Of a DNA stretch of 64,000 bases, positions 28,801 through 38,721 are shown piece after piece. Below the pieces are notes generated by a model. That model was not told the origin of the DNA. It did no database searches and was given only the letters and a program-made list of their open reading frames with translations. The position numbers and the translations under genes were made by a program. The stretch is taken from the NCBI RefSeq assembly GCF_017353415.1, contig NZ_JAFMPX010000009.1:35893-99892 (forward strand). Direction: 5' to 3'. Each line of letters begins with the position of its first letter. The first letter of the stretch is position 1. The DNA is from Arthrobacter sp. E3 (GTDB taxonomy: Bacteria; Actinomycetota; Actinomycetes; Actinomycetales; Micrococcaceae).

Positions 28801-30246
28801 CCCGAACACCAGGCACAACCCACCGTGTTCTTTGAACCGGATAAGGACGGCAACATGGCCATCCTGGGCGCCAGCGGTTCGGGCAAGTCGGCGGCGCTGC
28901 GCACCATTGCCATCGCCGCCGCGATCACCCCGCGCGGCGGGCCGGTGCAGGTGTACGGGATCGACGCCGCCTCCAACGGTCTGCAGATGCTCGAAGCACT
29001 CCCACACGTGGGCGGCATCATCAACGCCGAGGACGGCGAACGCGTGGGCCGGCTGCTGCGCTACGTCCGCGGCATCATTGAAGAACGCGCCGAAAGCTTC
29101 GCCCAGGTCAAGGCCAGCACCATCGCCGAATACCGCCGCCTCGCCAACAAACCGGACGAGCCGCGCATCATCGTCATGGTGGACGGGCTGGCCACGTTCC
29201 GTGAACTCTACGAATTCCGCACGGGCATGAACCAGTTCGAAACGCTGCAGCAAATCGCCACCGACGGCCGTCCCATGGGTGTGCACATTGTCATTGCCGG
29301 TGACAGCCCGAAGTCGCTTCCGGCGTCGTTGGCGTCCTCGGTGCAGCGACTGCTCGTGTTCCGGCTGGCCACCACGGACGACTACTCCAACCTGGGCCTG
29401 CCGCGCGACGTGCTGACCCCGGCCTCCCCGCCCGGACGCGGCATGATCGACGGCGGCGAAGTGCAGATCGCCGTTTTTGGTGGTACCTCCAACCTGGCAT
29501 TGCAGGCCAGGCAGGTGGAAAGCCTGGCCGAATCGCTGCGCCGTCAGGGGGTCAAGGCCGCCCCGAGGATCGAATCCCTGCCCGAGAACCTGGACCTGAA
29601 TGTGCTCCCCGCTGCCTCCGCCGGCAACGTGATCATCGGGGTTGACGACTACAACCTGGAACCGGCCGGCCTGAACGCCACCGGTGCGCTCATGCTCACC
29701 GGGCCGCCGTCCTCGGGCCGCACCACCGCACTTGTCACGCTGGCTGAAGCGCTGAAACGTTCGACGCCGGGTACCCGGCGTGTGTACTTCGGCTCGCGCC
29801 GCTCGGCCATCGCCAACTTGAACGTGTGGGACGAGTCGATTGTAACCGCGGGGGAGTTGGAGCCTGAGCTGCAGCGCTTCATCGAATTGGTGGAAAGCGA
29901 AAGCCAGGCTGTTGCCTTCTTCATTGAAGGAGTGACGGAGTTCGCCGACTCGGAGGCGGAAATGGACTTGGTCACGCTGATCAAGGCAGCCGTCAAAGCC
30001 AACTTGTTCGTGGTGGGTGAAGGGGAAACCTCCACGTGGTCAGGGGCCTGGAACATCGCCGGACTGTTCAAGGCAGGCCGCCGGGGGCTGCTCATGAACC
30101 CGGGTGACATTGAAGGGGACAACTTGATGAACACGTCGCTGGGGAGGGTCAGCAACAACAAATTCATCCCGGGCCGCGGCTATGTGGTGGGCCGGGGCAA
30201 GGCGTTCAAACTGCAAGTGGCAAGCACCATGGACCACGAACGCTAG
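25810..30246 (+). CDS. FHA-containing FtsK/SpoIIIE-type secretion ATPase (EssC/EccC-like)
   Basis: The 1478-residue motor belongs to the type VII secretion ATPases. The N-terminal ~95 residues look ubiquitin-like, followed by an FHA domain (~105-195, with GRDF, SKRHA and SANG). A pair of membrane segments is at ~238-280, and three ATPase modules follow. Module 1 is intact: Walker A GTTGAGKSE at ~695 and Walker B IIVVDEFAAL at ~798. Module 2 has Walker A GASGSGKS (~1020) but VDGLAT in place of a DE pair. Module 3 has GPPSSGRTT (Lys to Arg, ~1298) and no catalytic acids. FHA before two membrane helices is the EssC layout of Bacillota T7SSb rather than mycobacterial EccC. The WXG100 gene 171 bp downstream is the expected substrate. 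EccB, EccD, EccE and mycosin genes are absent here. Confidence 0.92.
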   Translation: MRIRLTLRREPQEDKNLAVTVDGLASVGDIATELYLSDPSRKGAQAPKNLSLLVEESVVGGVRGGTLPPDGNLLESGLRPGATVSLTQVSESFAVPHQDRGPAAATVRIIAGPDTGKEFALPQGTSYVGRDFDVDVRLSDPMTSKRHARITVGDTIEISDTGSANGLMMEGTQISRAVLGSYDEVTLGETTLSIVSLGRGAQSGPSSPLVEFNRSPRVVPHFKVEEQTLPSGPQRPRRERFPLVMMIAPILMGAVMFAVTKSVFSIVFIAMMPMMMIGSWMDQKANIKRETKDAVIQFRGAVTEFRRQMTARQQVERAVRLAESPSTAETVDAIYKLGPMMWTHRPEHKSFLSLRLGVGRQPSRTPVKVSNENNTLPEYMAEIQDIKTEFTDIDAVPVVAQLRTSGALGVAGPRGVVDDVARALVLQAVGLHSPAELAVAAITSAESKERWEWLQWLPHVGSVHSPLAGDHLASGHGAGGVLLAALEELLLSRGANMSAHGAAHRGALDAAKLEIPAPSTPSLLVIIEDDVKVDRARLTRLVEHGADVGVHVLWVAGSVEALPAPCRDFVHVAETATTGQVRLGQLTYPVSCESVSAELAAQLARMLAPVVDAGKPVDDDSDLPRSVSYVALAGHDLVEGTTGIADRWLENNSVSSRAVKNRKHQGSLRALVGSKGVEPMYLDLKTEGPHALVGGTTGAGKSEFLQAWVLGMAAAYSPDRLSFLFVDYKGGAAFADCVKLPHTVGLVTDLSPHLVRRALTSLRAELHHREHLLNRKKAKDLLAMEREADPEAPPSLIIVVDEFAALAKEVPEFVDGVVDVAARGRSLGLHLILATQRPSGVIKDSLRANTNMRIALRMADVDDSKDILGEDTAAYFSPSIPGRGAAKTGPGRIQGFQTGYAGGWTTRTPQRPRIDIVEMDFGSGAAWEQELAAAPVEESAGPNDVSKVVDNISLAAVELGVKPPRKPWLSELSGIYDFSKLPGQRTDEQLLLGVMDDPEHQAQPTVFFEPDKDGNMAILGASGSGKSAALRTIAIAAAITPRGGPVQVYGIDAASNGLQMLEALPHVGGIINAEDGERVGRLLRYVRGIIEERAESFAQVKASTIAEYRRLANKPDEPRIIVMVDGLATFRELYEFRTGMNQFETLQQIATDGRPMGVHIVIAGDSPKSLPASLASSVQRLLVFRLATTDDYSNLGLPRDVLTPASPPGRGMIDGGEVQIAVFGGTSNLALQARQVESLAESLRRQGVKAAPRIESLPENLDLNVLPAASAGNVIIGVDDYNLEPAGLNATGALMLTGPPSSGRTTALVTLAEALKRSTPGTRRVYFGSRRSAIANLNVWDESIVTAGELEPELQRFIELVESESQAVAFFIEGVTEFADSEAEMDLVTLIKAAVKANLFVVGEGETSTWSGAWNIAGLFKAGRRGLLMNPGDIEGDNLMNTSLGRVSNNKFIPGRGYVVGRGKAFKLQVASTMDHER

Positions 30247-30279
30247 GGCTCCCAACCAACAAATTTGCCCGTCACAATC

Positions 30280-30302
30280 CGATGGGGGAGTTGTCCCCAT
30301 CG
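30280..30302 (+). terminator. Hairpin between the secretion ATPase and the WXG100 gene
   Basis: CGATGGGG (30280-30287) pairs perfectly with CCCCATCG (30295-30302) across a 7-nt loop. No T run follows. A second smaller hairpin (CCGGG/CCCGG) is at 30346-30359. They lie in the 171-bp gap and may end or attenuate the long transcript, or stabilise a separate WXG100 mRNA. Confidence 0.5.
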
Positions 30303-30417
30303 ACGGTGTTGGCGAAGGCACGATAGATTCTTATCAGTCGCTTGGCCGGGACTTCCCGGACATGGCGAAACAAGAGCGGCAAAGCCCGCAAATTTCTACG
30401 AATTAAGGATGTGGATC

Positions 30418-33145
<2,728 letters not shown>

Positions 33146-33165
33146 GCCCCAATCAAAGGAACATC

Positions 33166-34008
33166 ATGCCCCCCGCTGCCGTCACTGTTGATGAACTGCT
33201 CGAAGTTGCCCTGCGAGCTGCTGCCGAAGGAGCCGCTGTGCTCGCTGCACGCGACCCTGGCAGTTTTGCCGCGACGGAGAAATCCTCGGACGCGGACTGG
33301 GTCACGGCCTTTGACGTGGCTGCCGAGAATGCCGTACGTGCCGTGATCGGGGACGCCCGCCCGCATGATGTGATCACGGGCGAGGAACTGGCCCCGGAAT
33401 TACCGGCCGAGCCATCGGGATACAGGTGGAGCATTGACCCGCTGGACGGAACCATGAACTTCATCCGCAACATCGCCTACCACTGCACGTCGGTGGCCGT
33501 GGCCGGGCCGGACGGACAATGGCTGGCCGGGGTGGTCAACGCACCGGCGCTGCGCAGGGTGTACTTCGCCACCCGTGGTGGTGGTGCGTGGTTGGATGAA
33601 ACCCGTGCGGACGGTGTTCAGTCGCTGCGCGCGCTGCATGGCCCCACCGAATCCCGGGGCGGGACGCTGCTGGCCACGGCAGTGGCGAATGACGCGGCGC
33701 TCCGGCGCCGCTTGGTGTCCGAGCTGAATGGGCGCATGGATCACTTCGGGGACTTCCGCCGCCTGGGCTCGGCAGCCCTTGAATTGTGTGCTGTGGCCGA
33801 AGGCGGGGTGGACGGCTACCTGGAATACGGTCTGTTTGAGCACGACTTTGCCGCCGCAGCGCTGATTGCGGAGGAAGCGGGCGCCTGGGTGCACCGGCCG
33901 GAGCTGAGTCCTGCCATCAATGGCCTGCCCAGCCGCGAAGAGGTCCTTTCGGTGTGGACGGGCGCCTGCGTGCCCGGCATGGAAGGAAACTTCGCCCCGG
34001 CGGAGTAG
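33166..34008 (+). CDS. Inositol monophosphatase-family protein
   Basis: The 280-residue protein belongs to the Mg-dependent IMPase/FIG superfamily, which dephosphorylates inositol phosphates, histidinol phosphate or similar small substrates. Seen motifs are DWVTAFDVAAE (~43), the metal-binding GEE (~72), the signature IDPLDGTMNF (~86-95) and the C-terminal RRLGSAALELCAVAEG. The last metal site, usually WDxAA, reads HDFAAAA, with the Asp kept. The gene starts 20 bp after ligA with AAAGGAA upstream, so co-transcription with ligA is likely but a functional link is not evident. The exact substrate cannot be told from sequence. Confidence 0.88.
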   Translation: MPPAAVTVDELLEVALRAAAEGAAVLAARDPGSFAATEKSSDADWVTAFDVAAENAVRAVIGDARPHDVITGEELAPELPAEPSGYRWSIDPLDGTMNFIRNIAYHCTSVAVAGPDGQWLAGVVNAPALRRVYFATRGGGAWLDETRADGVQSLRALHGPTESRGGTLLATAVANDAALRRRLVSELNGRMDHFGDFRRLGSAALELCAVAEGGVDGYLEYGLFEHDFAAAALIAEEAGAWVHRPELSPAINGLPSREEVLSVWTGACVPGMEGNFAPAE

Positions 34009-34040
34009 GTGCGGCGTTTACCCGCCGGCCCCGGGTTTCG

Positions 34041-34132
34041 TACTGCAGCTCCGGTGGGTGTTCGGCGCTGGGACCCGCAGGAGCTGCAGTGCAAATCTGG
34101 CTTCCACACGCTGACCCGCAGGAGCTGCAGTA
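34041..34132. repeat. CTGCAG-centred direct and inverted repeats downstream of the nuclease-like gene
   Basis: A 19-bp sequence, GACCCGCAGGAGCTGCAGT, occurs at 34072-34090 and exactly again at 34113-34131. TACTGCAGCTCC at 34041-34052 is a perfect inverted partner of GGAGCTGCAGTA at 34121-34132. They fill the gap between the IMPase-family gene and the 3' end of the gene on the other strand. Confidence 0.75.
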
Positions 34133-34154
34133 TATTTGTCGGCCAATGGACAGG

Positions 34155-35093
34155 CTAGGGCTTTGAGCGCCATCCTTGTTGCCGAAGTGACGCCTCAAAC
34201 ATTGCCACGACGTGGGCATCGCCGCGTTTCATGTCGGCGTTGTAGACCTTGACCTGCACCCATCCTCGGATGCGGGTGCGCTCGTCCCGGTTGCGGTCGT
34301 GGAGTTGTTTCTCGGTGGTCTGGTGGATTTCACCTTCGTATTCGCCGCACACCTTGTATTCCTTGCAGGCCAGGTCGGGCCCAACATCGAATTCACCAGC
34401 ACCCCCGGCAATCTTGCAGTTCGGCAAAAATTCAGGGAGTCCTGAACGGTGCAAGATCAATCGGAGCCGTGTTTCGGGAGGGGAGTCCACGCCAACCCGC
34501 ATGAGTTCGAGCGCCCTTTTGGCCTTCACCAGTCCCGGCATATGGCGAAAGCCGCCAATGTAGGCCCGCAGCTGTTCCTCGGGGATGATGGCACATTTGG
34601 AAGGTCCAAAGTGCCGGTCATGCTCACAGATCAAGTGGTCGGCTACGGCCACCAAGTCGTCGAGGCTCAGTATGGTGGCCAAATCCAGGAACGTCCTTGC
34701 CGGGCTTGTCAGGGGTACTCCCTCGATCCACACGATGTCGCTGCTGGTCAGATTGATGCAATGTCCGGCCACCCCGCGCCGACGGGAATGGGCGCTGCCG
34801 GGTACGCGGGACAAGTGAAGTGTTCTGCTTTCCTCGGCAAACCACGGCAGCGGCATTTCGTGGATTTGTGCTGCAGTGACATGGGAGACCCAATTGTCCA
34901 AGCCCAGGCTGGTGTACGGCCGCACCCGGTCAAGCAGTGGTTGGCCGGCTTCTTGGGGTACCCGTATCCCCCTGCTTGGAACGCTCAGGTCACTTGCCCG
35001 CATTCGGCTCACCGAGACGCCCGCCAGGAGCCCTTCGCGGTAAGTGAAGGACTGGCGGGCCAGTTTCCCGGGAAGCCTTGATCGAGCAGTCAT
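34155..35093 (-). CDS. DUF559/Vsr-like nuclease-fold protein (AbiEi-like N-terminus)
   Basis: This ~312-residue protein is typical of a large actinobacterial family. The N-terminal two-thirds is an AbiEi-type antitoxin-like region with the SPARTFLDLA motif and a winged-helix-like start (REGLLAGVS). The C-terminal ~100 residues are a very-short-patch-repair/PD-(D/E)xK-like fold: PDLACKEYKV, EYEGEIHQ and RNRDERTRIRGW. The function in this family is not established; DNA cleavage or a toxin-antitoxin link are guesses. The frame is open 162 bp further upstream, but the ATG at 35093 begins the conserved part. No ribosome site is visible. The gene stands alone, opposite to its neighbours, and is flanked on both sides by CTGCAG-containing repeats, which suggests a mobile or recently acquired cassette. 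Confidence 0.7.
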   Translation of the reverse strand: MTARSRLPGKLARQSFTYREGLLAGVSVSRMRASDLSVPSRGIRVPQEAGQPLLDRVRPYTSLGLDNWVSHVTAAQIHEMPLPWFAEESRTLHLSRVPGSAHSRRRGVAGHCINLTSSDIVWIEGVPLTSPARTFLDLATILSLDDLVAVADHLICEHDRHFGPSKCAIIPEEQLRAYIGGFRHMPGLVKAKRALELMRVGVDSPPETRLRLILHRSGLPEFLPNCKIAGGAGEFDVGPDLACKEYKVCGEYEGEIHQTTEKQLHDRNRDERTRIRGWVQVKVYNADMKRGDAHVVAMFEASLRQQGWRSKP

Positions 35094-35173
35094 GAAATCA
35101 GTCTGGGCCGAAAATCGAAATCCTGTCCGGAGATATCCACAGCATGAAGTTGTCCACAGATTCGGACTCGCTG

Positions 35174-35267
35174 ATACTGCAGCAGAGGTGGGTTCGTCGC
35201 CAACGAACAATTTCATACTGCCGCTGATGCGGGTGCTGAGCGTCAACAGCCACATCAGCTGCAGTAT
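35174..35267. repeat. Inverted CTGCAG repeat upstream of the nuclease-like gene
   Basis: ATACTGCAGC (35174-35183) is perfectly inverted as GCTGCAGTAT (35258-35267), 74 bp apart. The same core appears at the other end of the adjacent gene (34041-34132), so related sequences bracket it. Confidence 0.6.
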
Positions 35268-35338
35268 GGATCGCGCAGTGAACTGAAAGGCTCCGGACAG
35301 CCGCGTTCCCAGTCCGGCTGCGGGTGTACCGTATTGCC

Positions 35339-36568
35339 ATGGACGTCAGCAAGGGTGCCTTCGACGTACCCGCCAATGTGCAGGTGACAGGGGATGCAGC
35401 TCTTCCCTCCGCCTTTGATGTGACGGGGATGGCGGTTGCTTCCATGGCCGACGCCGCCACTGCCATTGCCCAACTGGCCACCCACCACGGAGCCCCGATC
35501 GCAGAGATAACGGTCGACCGGAACTTGGCGTCCCTGTGGTTTGGGCTCTCTTTCACCCCTGTTGGTTGGGAATTGCCGACGGTGTGGGACGCCATTGCGG
35601 GGGACTACCGTTGCACGGATGGTTGGATTCGGCTGCATACGAATGCGGCTCACCATCGCGCCGCCGCCCTGGAAGTCTTAGGGCTGGAAGCGGGCGCCGA
35701 CCGCCTGGAGGTGGCTGGCGCCGTCGTACGTTGGAGTGGGGAAGCGCTGGAAGTGGAGGTGGTTGCCGCGAATGGTTGCGCGGCCCTCATGCGGTCCTTG
35801 CAACAGTGGTACAAACATCCGCAAGGGCAGGCGGTGGCAGCTGAACCCCTTGTCCACTGGGGTGCGTCGCGTTCGGCAGGAATGGACGACGCCGGAACCC
35901 GGGCCCGCGCAAGCCTCGCCACTGCGGCACGACCGTTGGAGGGTGTGCGGGTGTTGGATCTGACGGGGGTCATTGCCGGACCTGTCGCGACCCGGTTCCT
36001 GGCCATGTACGGAGCGGAAGTGCTGCGGATTGACCCGCCCGGCTGGCAGGAGCAGGGGCTTGAGGCGGAGATGACGGTGGGCAAACACTGTGCGCACCTC
36101 GATTTGGGGGATGCGGCAGCGCTGGGCACGCTTCGAGAGTTGCTGGCCGGGGCCGATATCTTCATTCACGGCTACCGGCCCGATGCCCTGGACAAGTTCG
36201 GGTTGTCGGAGGCGGTGCTGCGGAGGGACTATCCGTGGCTCATTGACATTGGGCTTGATGCTTACGGCTGGGGCGGCCCATGGGCGAATCGCCGCGGGTT
36301 TGATTCGCTGGTGCAAATGAGTTGTGGAATAGCGGACGCGGGAAGGGAACACTTTGGGGGCGAAAACCGTTCCCGCTTCCGGTTCAGGCACTTGACCACG
36401 CCACCGGCTATCTGTGTACCGCGGCGGCCGTCAAGGCGTGGCAGGATCGGCTGGGTGGCACGGTGCGCAGGGCGGAGGCTGCCGTCCGCGGCGGTGATAG
36501 GCGCCGTCACTGTGGGAACGAGCATTCCGGCCAGCGGATTTGGCTCGGCACCACCTCGGTGGCAGTAA
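35339..36568 (+). pseudogene. Family III CoA-transferase (CaiB/BaiF) gene, frameshifted and 3'-truncated
   Basis: The frame encodes a CaiB-type protein up to SLVQMSCGIADAG. Family features include LEGVRVLDLTGVIAGPVATRFLAMYGAEVLRIDPP and IDIGLDAYGWGGPW. At the run of five G (36356-36360) homology leaves this frame. The frame reached by adding one base (about 36361-36490) reads KPFPLPVQALDHATGYL and then AAAVKAWQDRLGG, the expected continuation. After about 36490 no frame continues the family, so roughly the last 80-100 residues are missing. Intact members move CoA between carboxylic acids. The start is the GTG at 35324 or ATG at 35339; no good ribosome site is seen. The gene lies between the nuclease-like cassette and the permease. 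Confidence 0.72.
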
Positions 36569-36728
36569 TTTCTGCTGTTGAGGTGTGCACAATAGCGGAT
36601 ACTTGGGGTATTTTTGCGCGCCACACCGCATGATTAGCAGTTTTTATGCTTCCTACCCTCCTTGTCCGGGGAAAGCGGGCGTACGCTGAAAACAACCGAT
36701 TGAAGTCATACACAAGGAAGTGTTGACC

Positions 36729-38612
36729 ATGACCATCGCTCATAGTGAAGAGCGCGGGACCTTCGAATCTGCGGACAGCGGCCTCAAACGAAATTTGTCC
36801 CTGACGCAATTATTGTTACTGGGAGTAAGCGCCCAAATTGGATCCGGCTGGCTTTTTGGAGTGTTGGCAGCCGCCGGAGTCGCCGGACCGGCGGCCATTC
36901 TTTCTTGGATCATCGCCTCTGTTCTGGTTTTTCTCATCGCCCTGACCTATCTGGAACTAGGCGCAATGCTGCCCCGTTCCGGGGCCATTGTGCGGTACAC
37001 GTTCCTGAGCCATGGCGCGTTCTCCGGCTGGATCATCGGCTGGGCGTACTGGCTGTCGGTAGTGTCTATCCCACCCATCGAAGCTGAAGCCACGCTCACG
37101 TACCTTGGCGGCAGGTTCCCTGAAACGGGGTTCCTGACCACCGTGGACGGCGTGCAACTGCTGAGCTGGCCACAAGGGATCGTAAGCGGTTTCATCCTGA
37201 TGGCCGTCTTCTTCATCTTGAACTTCTTTGGTGCCAGGTTCCTTGCTGAATCCAACCGGTGGGTCACCCTGTGGAAGATCGCCCTGCCGACCCTGACGTT
37301 TATTTTCCTGTTCTTCATCCTCAACGGCAGCAACTTCACTTCCTACGGCGGCTTTGCCCCACTGGGCGTGCCACCGATCTTCCACGCCATTGCCACCACC
37401 GGCATCATCTTTTCCCTGTTGGGTTTCCGCCAAGCTTTGGACTATGGCGGGGAAGTGCGCAACCCCCAGCGCAATGTGCCCTTGGCGACCATCGGGTCCA
37501 TTGCCATTCCGGCCGTCATCTACACCTTGTTGCAGGTTGCGTTCATCGGTGCCATCAACTGGAAGGACATGGGGCTGCAAGGCGGCCAATGGGACAAGCT
37601 GACAACCGGTGGATGGGCGGACGGGCCGCTGTTCCACGCCCTTGACTCCGCCAACCTTGCCGCGTTGGCAGCCCTGGGCACGTTCCTGCTCATCGACGCC
37701 GCCATCTCCCCGATGGCTACCGGGTGGGTCTACCTGGGCACCGGCGCCCGCACCGGCTACGGCCTGGGCGTGCACCGGAACGTGCCACGTAAATTCACTG
37801 TCAGTAACCGCTTCGGAATTCCGTGGCTGGCACTGCTGGTCTCGGCTGTTGTTGGCTGTGTGTTCTTCGTCCCCGCGCCCAGCTGGTACCAGCTTGTCGG
37901 TTTCATCAGCTCCGCAGCCGTGCTGACCTACATCATGGGCGGTGTTGGACTGCCGGTGCTCCGGAAGACCGCCGCGGCCCTCGAGCGGCCATTCCGGCTT
38001 CGTGCCTTCCATTTCTGGTCACCGATTTCCTTCCTGGCAGCCGTGTTGATTCTGTACTGGAGCGGCTTTTCAACGCTGACCAATGTCATTACCGCAACTT
38101 TCATCGGGTTGCCGTTCTTCACGGCCTACTACGCGTGGAAGAGCGGTTGGATCCGTCCGGTCATCAGCGGCATCCTCAGCGTCGTGTTCTTTGTCCTGTG
38201 GATTTGGATGTCCACGGTCAGCGGATGGGTGCTGACCGGCGGCAACGGAGCGCGCCCTGGCGCTTGGCCGTTTGTTGTCTATTACGTGGTGTTCTGCGTG
38301 CTTGTGTTGGCATTCTGTGGTGCCGTGTGGCTGTTCAGCAATGCCGTGGGACGCCGGCATGTCAACGCCACGTGGTGGCTGATCTGGCTCCTGTTGGCGT
38401 CAATGCTAGTCGGCTACCTGGGTGTCTACGGCCCGCTTGACGATCCCATATTCAAGTTCCCCTGGGGCATGGGCGTGGAACTACTCGTGGGCATCGTGAC
38501 CTACATCTGGGCCGTCCACTCCGGGTTTGAAACGGATGAAATCAAGGACATCGTAGCCAGTGCTGCACGCACTGCGGACAGCGGCCCCACTCTTGCCGAC
38601 GGCACCAGCTGA
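36729..38612 (+). CDS. APC-superfamily amino acid permease
   Basis: The 627-residue integral membrane protein is an amino acid/polyamine/organocation transporter. The N-terminal signature is clear: LSLTQLLLLGVSAQIGSGW is the first helix with the substrate-binding GSGW loop, followed by about 11-13 further hydrophobic segments. The LGFRQALDYGGEVRNPQRNVPLA segment is the conserved helix 6/loop of the family. It is longer than the usual 450-500 residues because of extra C-terminal helices (~480-600) and a short polar tail. AAGGAAG sits 8 nt before the ATG at 36729, which is therefore preferred to the GTG at 36720. Substrate cannot be deduced. It appears monocistronic. Confidence 0.88.
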   Translation: MTIAHSEERGTFESADSGLKRNLSLTQLLLLGVSAQIGSGWLFGVLAAAGVAGPAAILSWIIASVLVFLIALTYLELGAMLPRSGAIVRYTFLSHGAFSGWIIGWAYWLSVVSIPPIEAEATLTYLGGRFPETGFLTTVDGVQLLSWPQGIVSGFILMAVFFILNFFGARFLAESNRWVTLWKIALPTLTFIFLFFILNGSNFTSYGGFAPLGVPPIFHAIATTGIIFSLLGFRQALDYGGEVRNPQRNVPLATIGSIAIPAVIYTLLQVAFIGAINWKDMGLQGGQWDKLTTGGWADGPLFHALDSANLAALAALGTFLLIDAAISPMATGWVYLGTGARTGYGLGVHRNVPRKFTVSNRFGIPWLALLVSAVVGCVFFVPAPSWYQLVGFISSAAVLTYIMGGVGLPVLRKTAAALERPFRLRAFHFWSPISFLAAVLILYWSGFSTLTNVITATFIGLPFFTAYYAWKSGWIRPVISGILSVVFFVLWIWMSTVSGWVLTGGNGARPGAWPFVVYYVVFCVLVLAFCGAVWLFSNAVGRRHVNATWWLIWLLLASMLVGYLGVYGPLDDPIFKFPWGMGVELLVGIVTYIWAVHSGFETDEIKDIVASAARTADSGPTLADGTS

Positions 38613-38721
38613 GAAACCCAGCCGTGAGGGGCGCAGTCAACTCATTGTGCCCTCCACAGAAGGCTCGTATCATCAGCCCTAAGGCGCCCCACAGGCGCAT
38701 TGGCTGCATAAGCATGGAACG

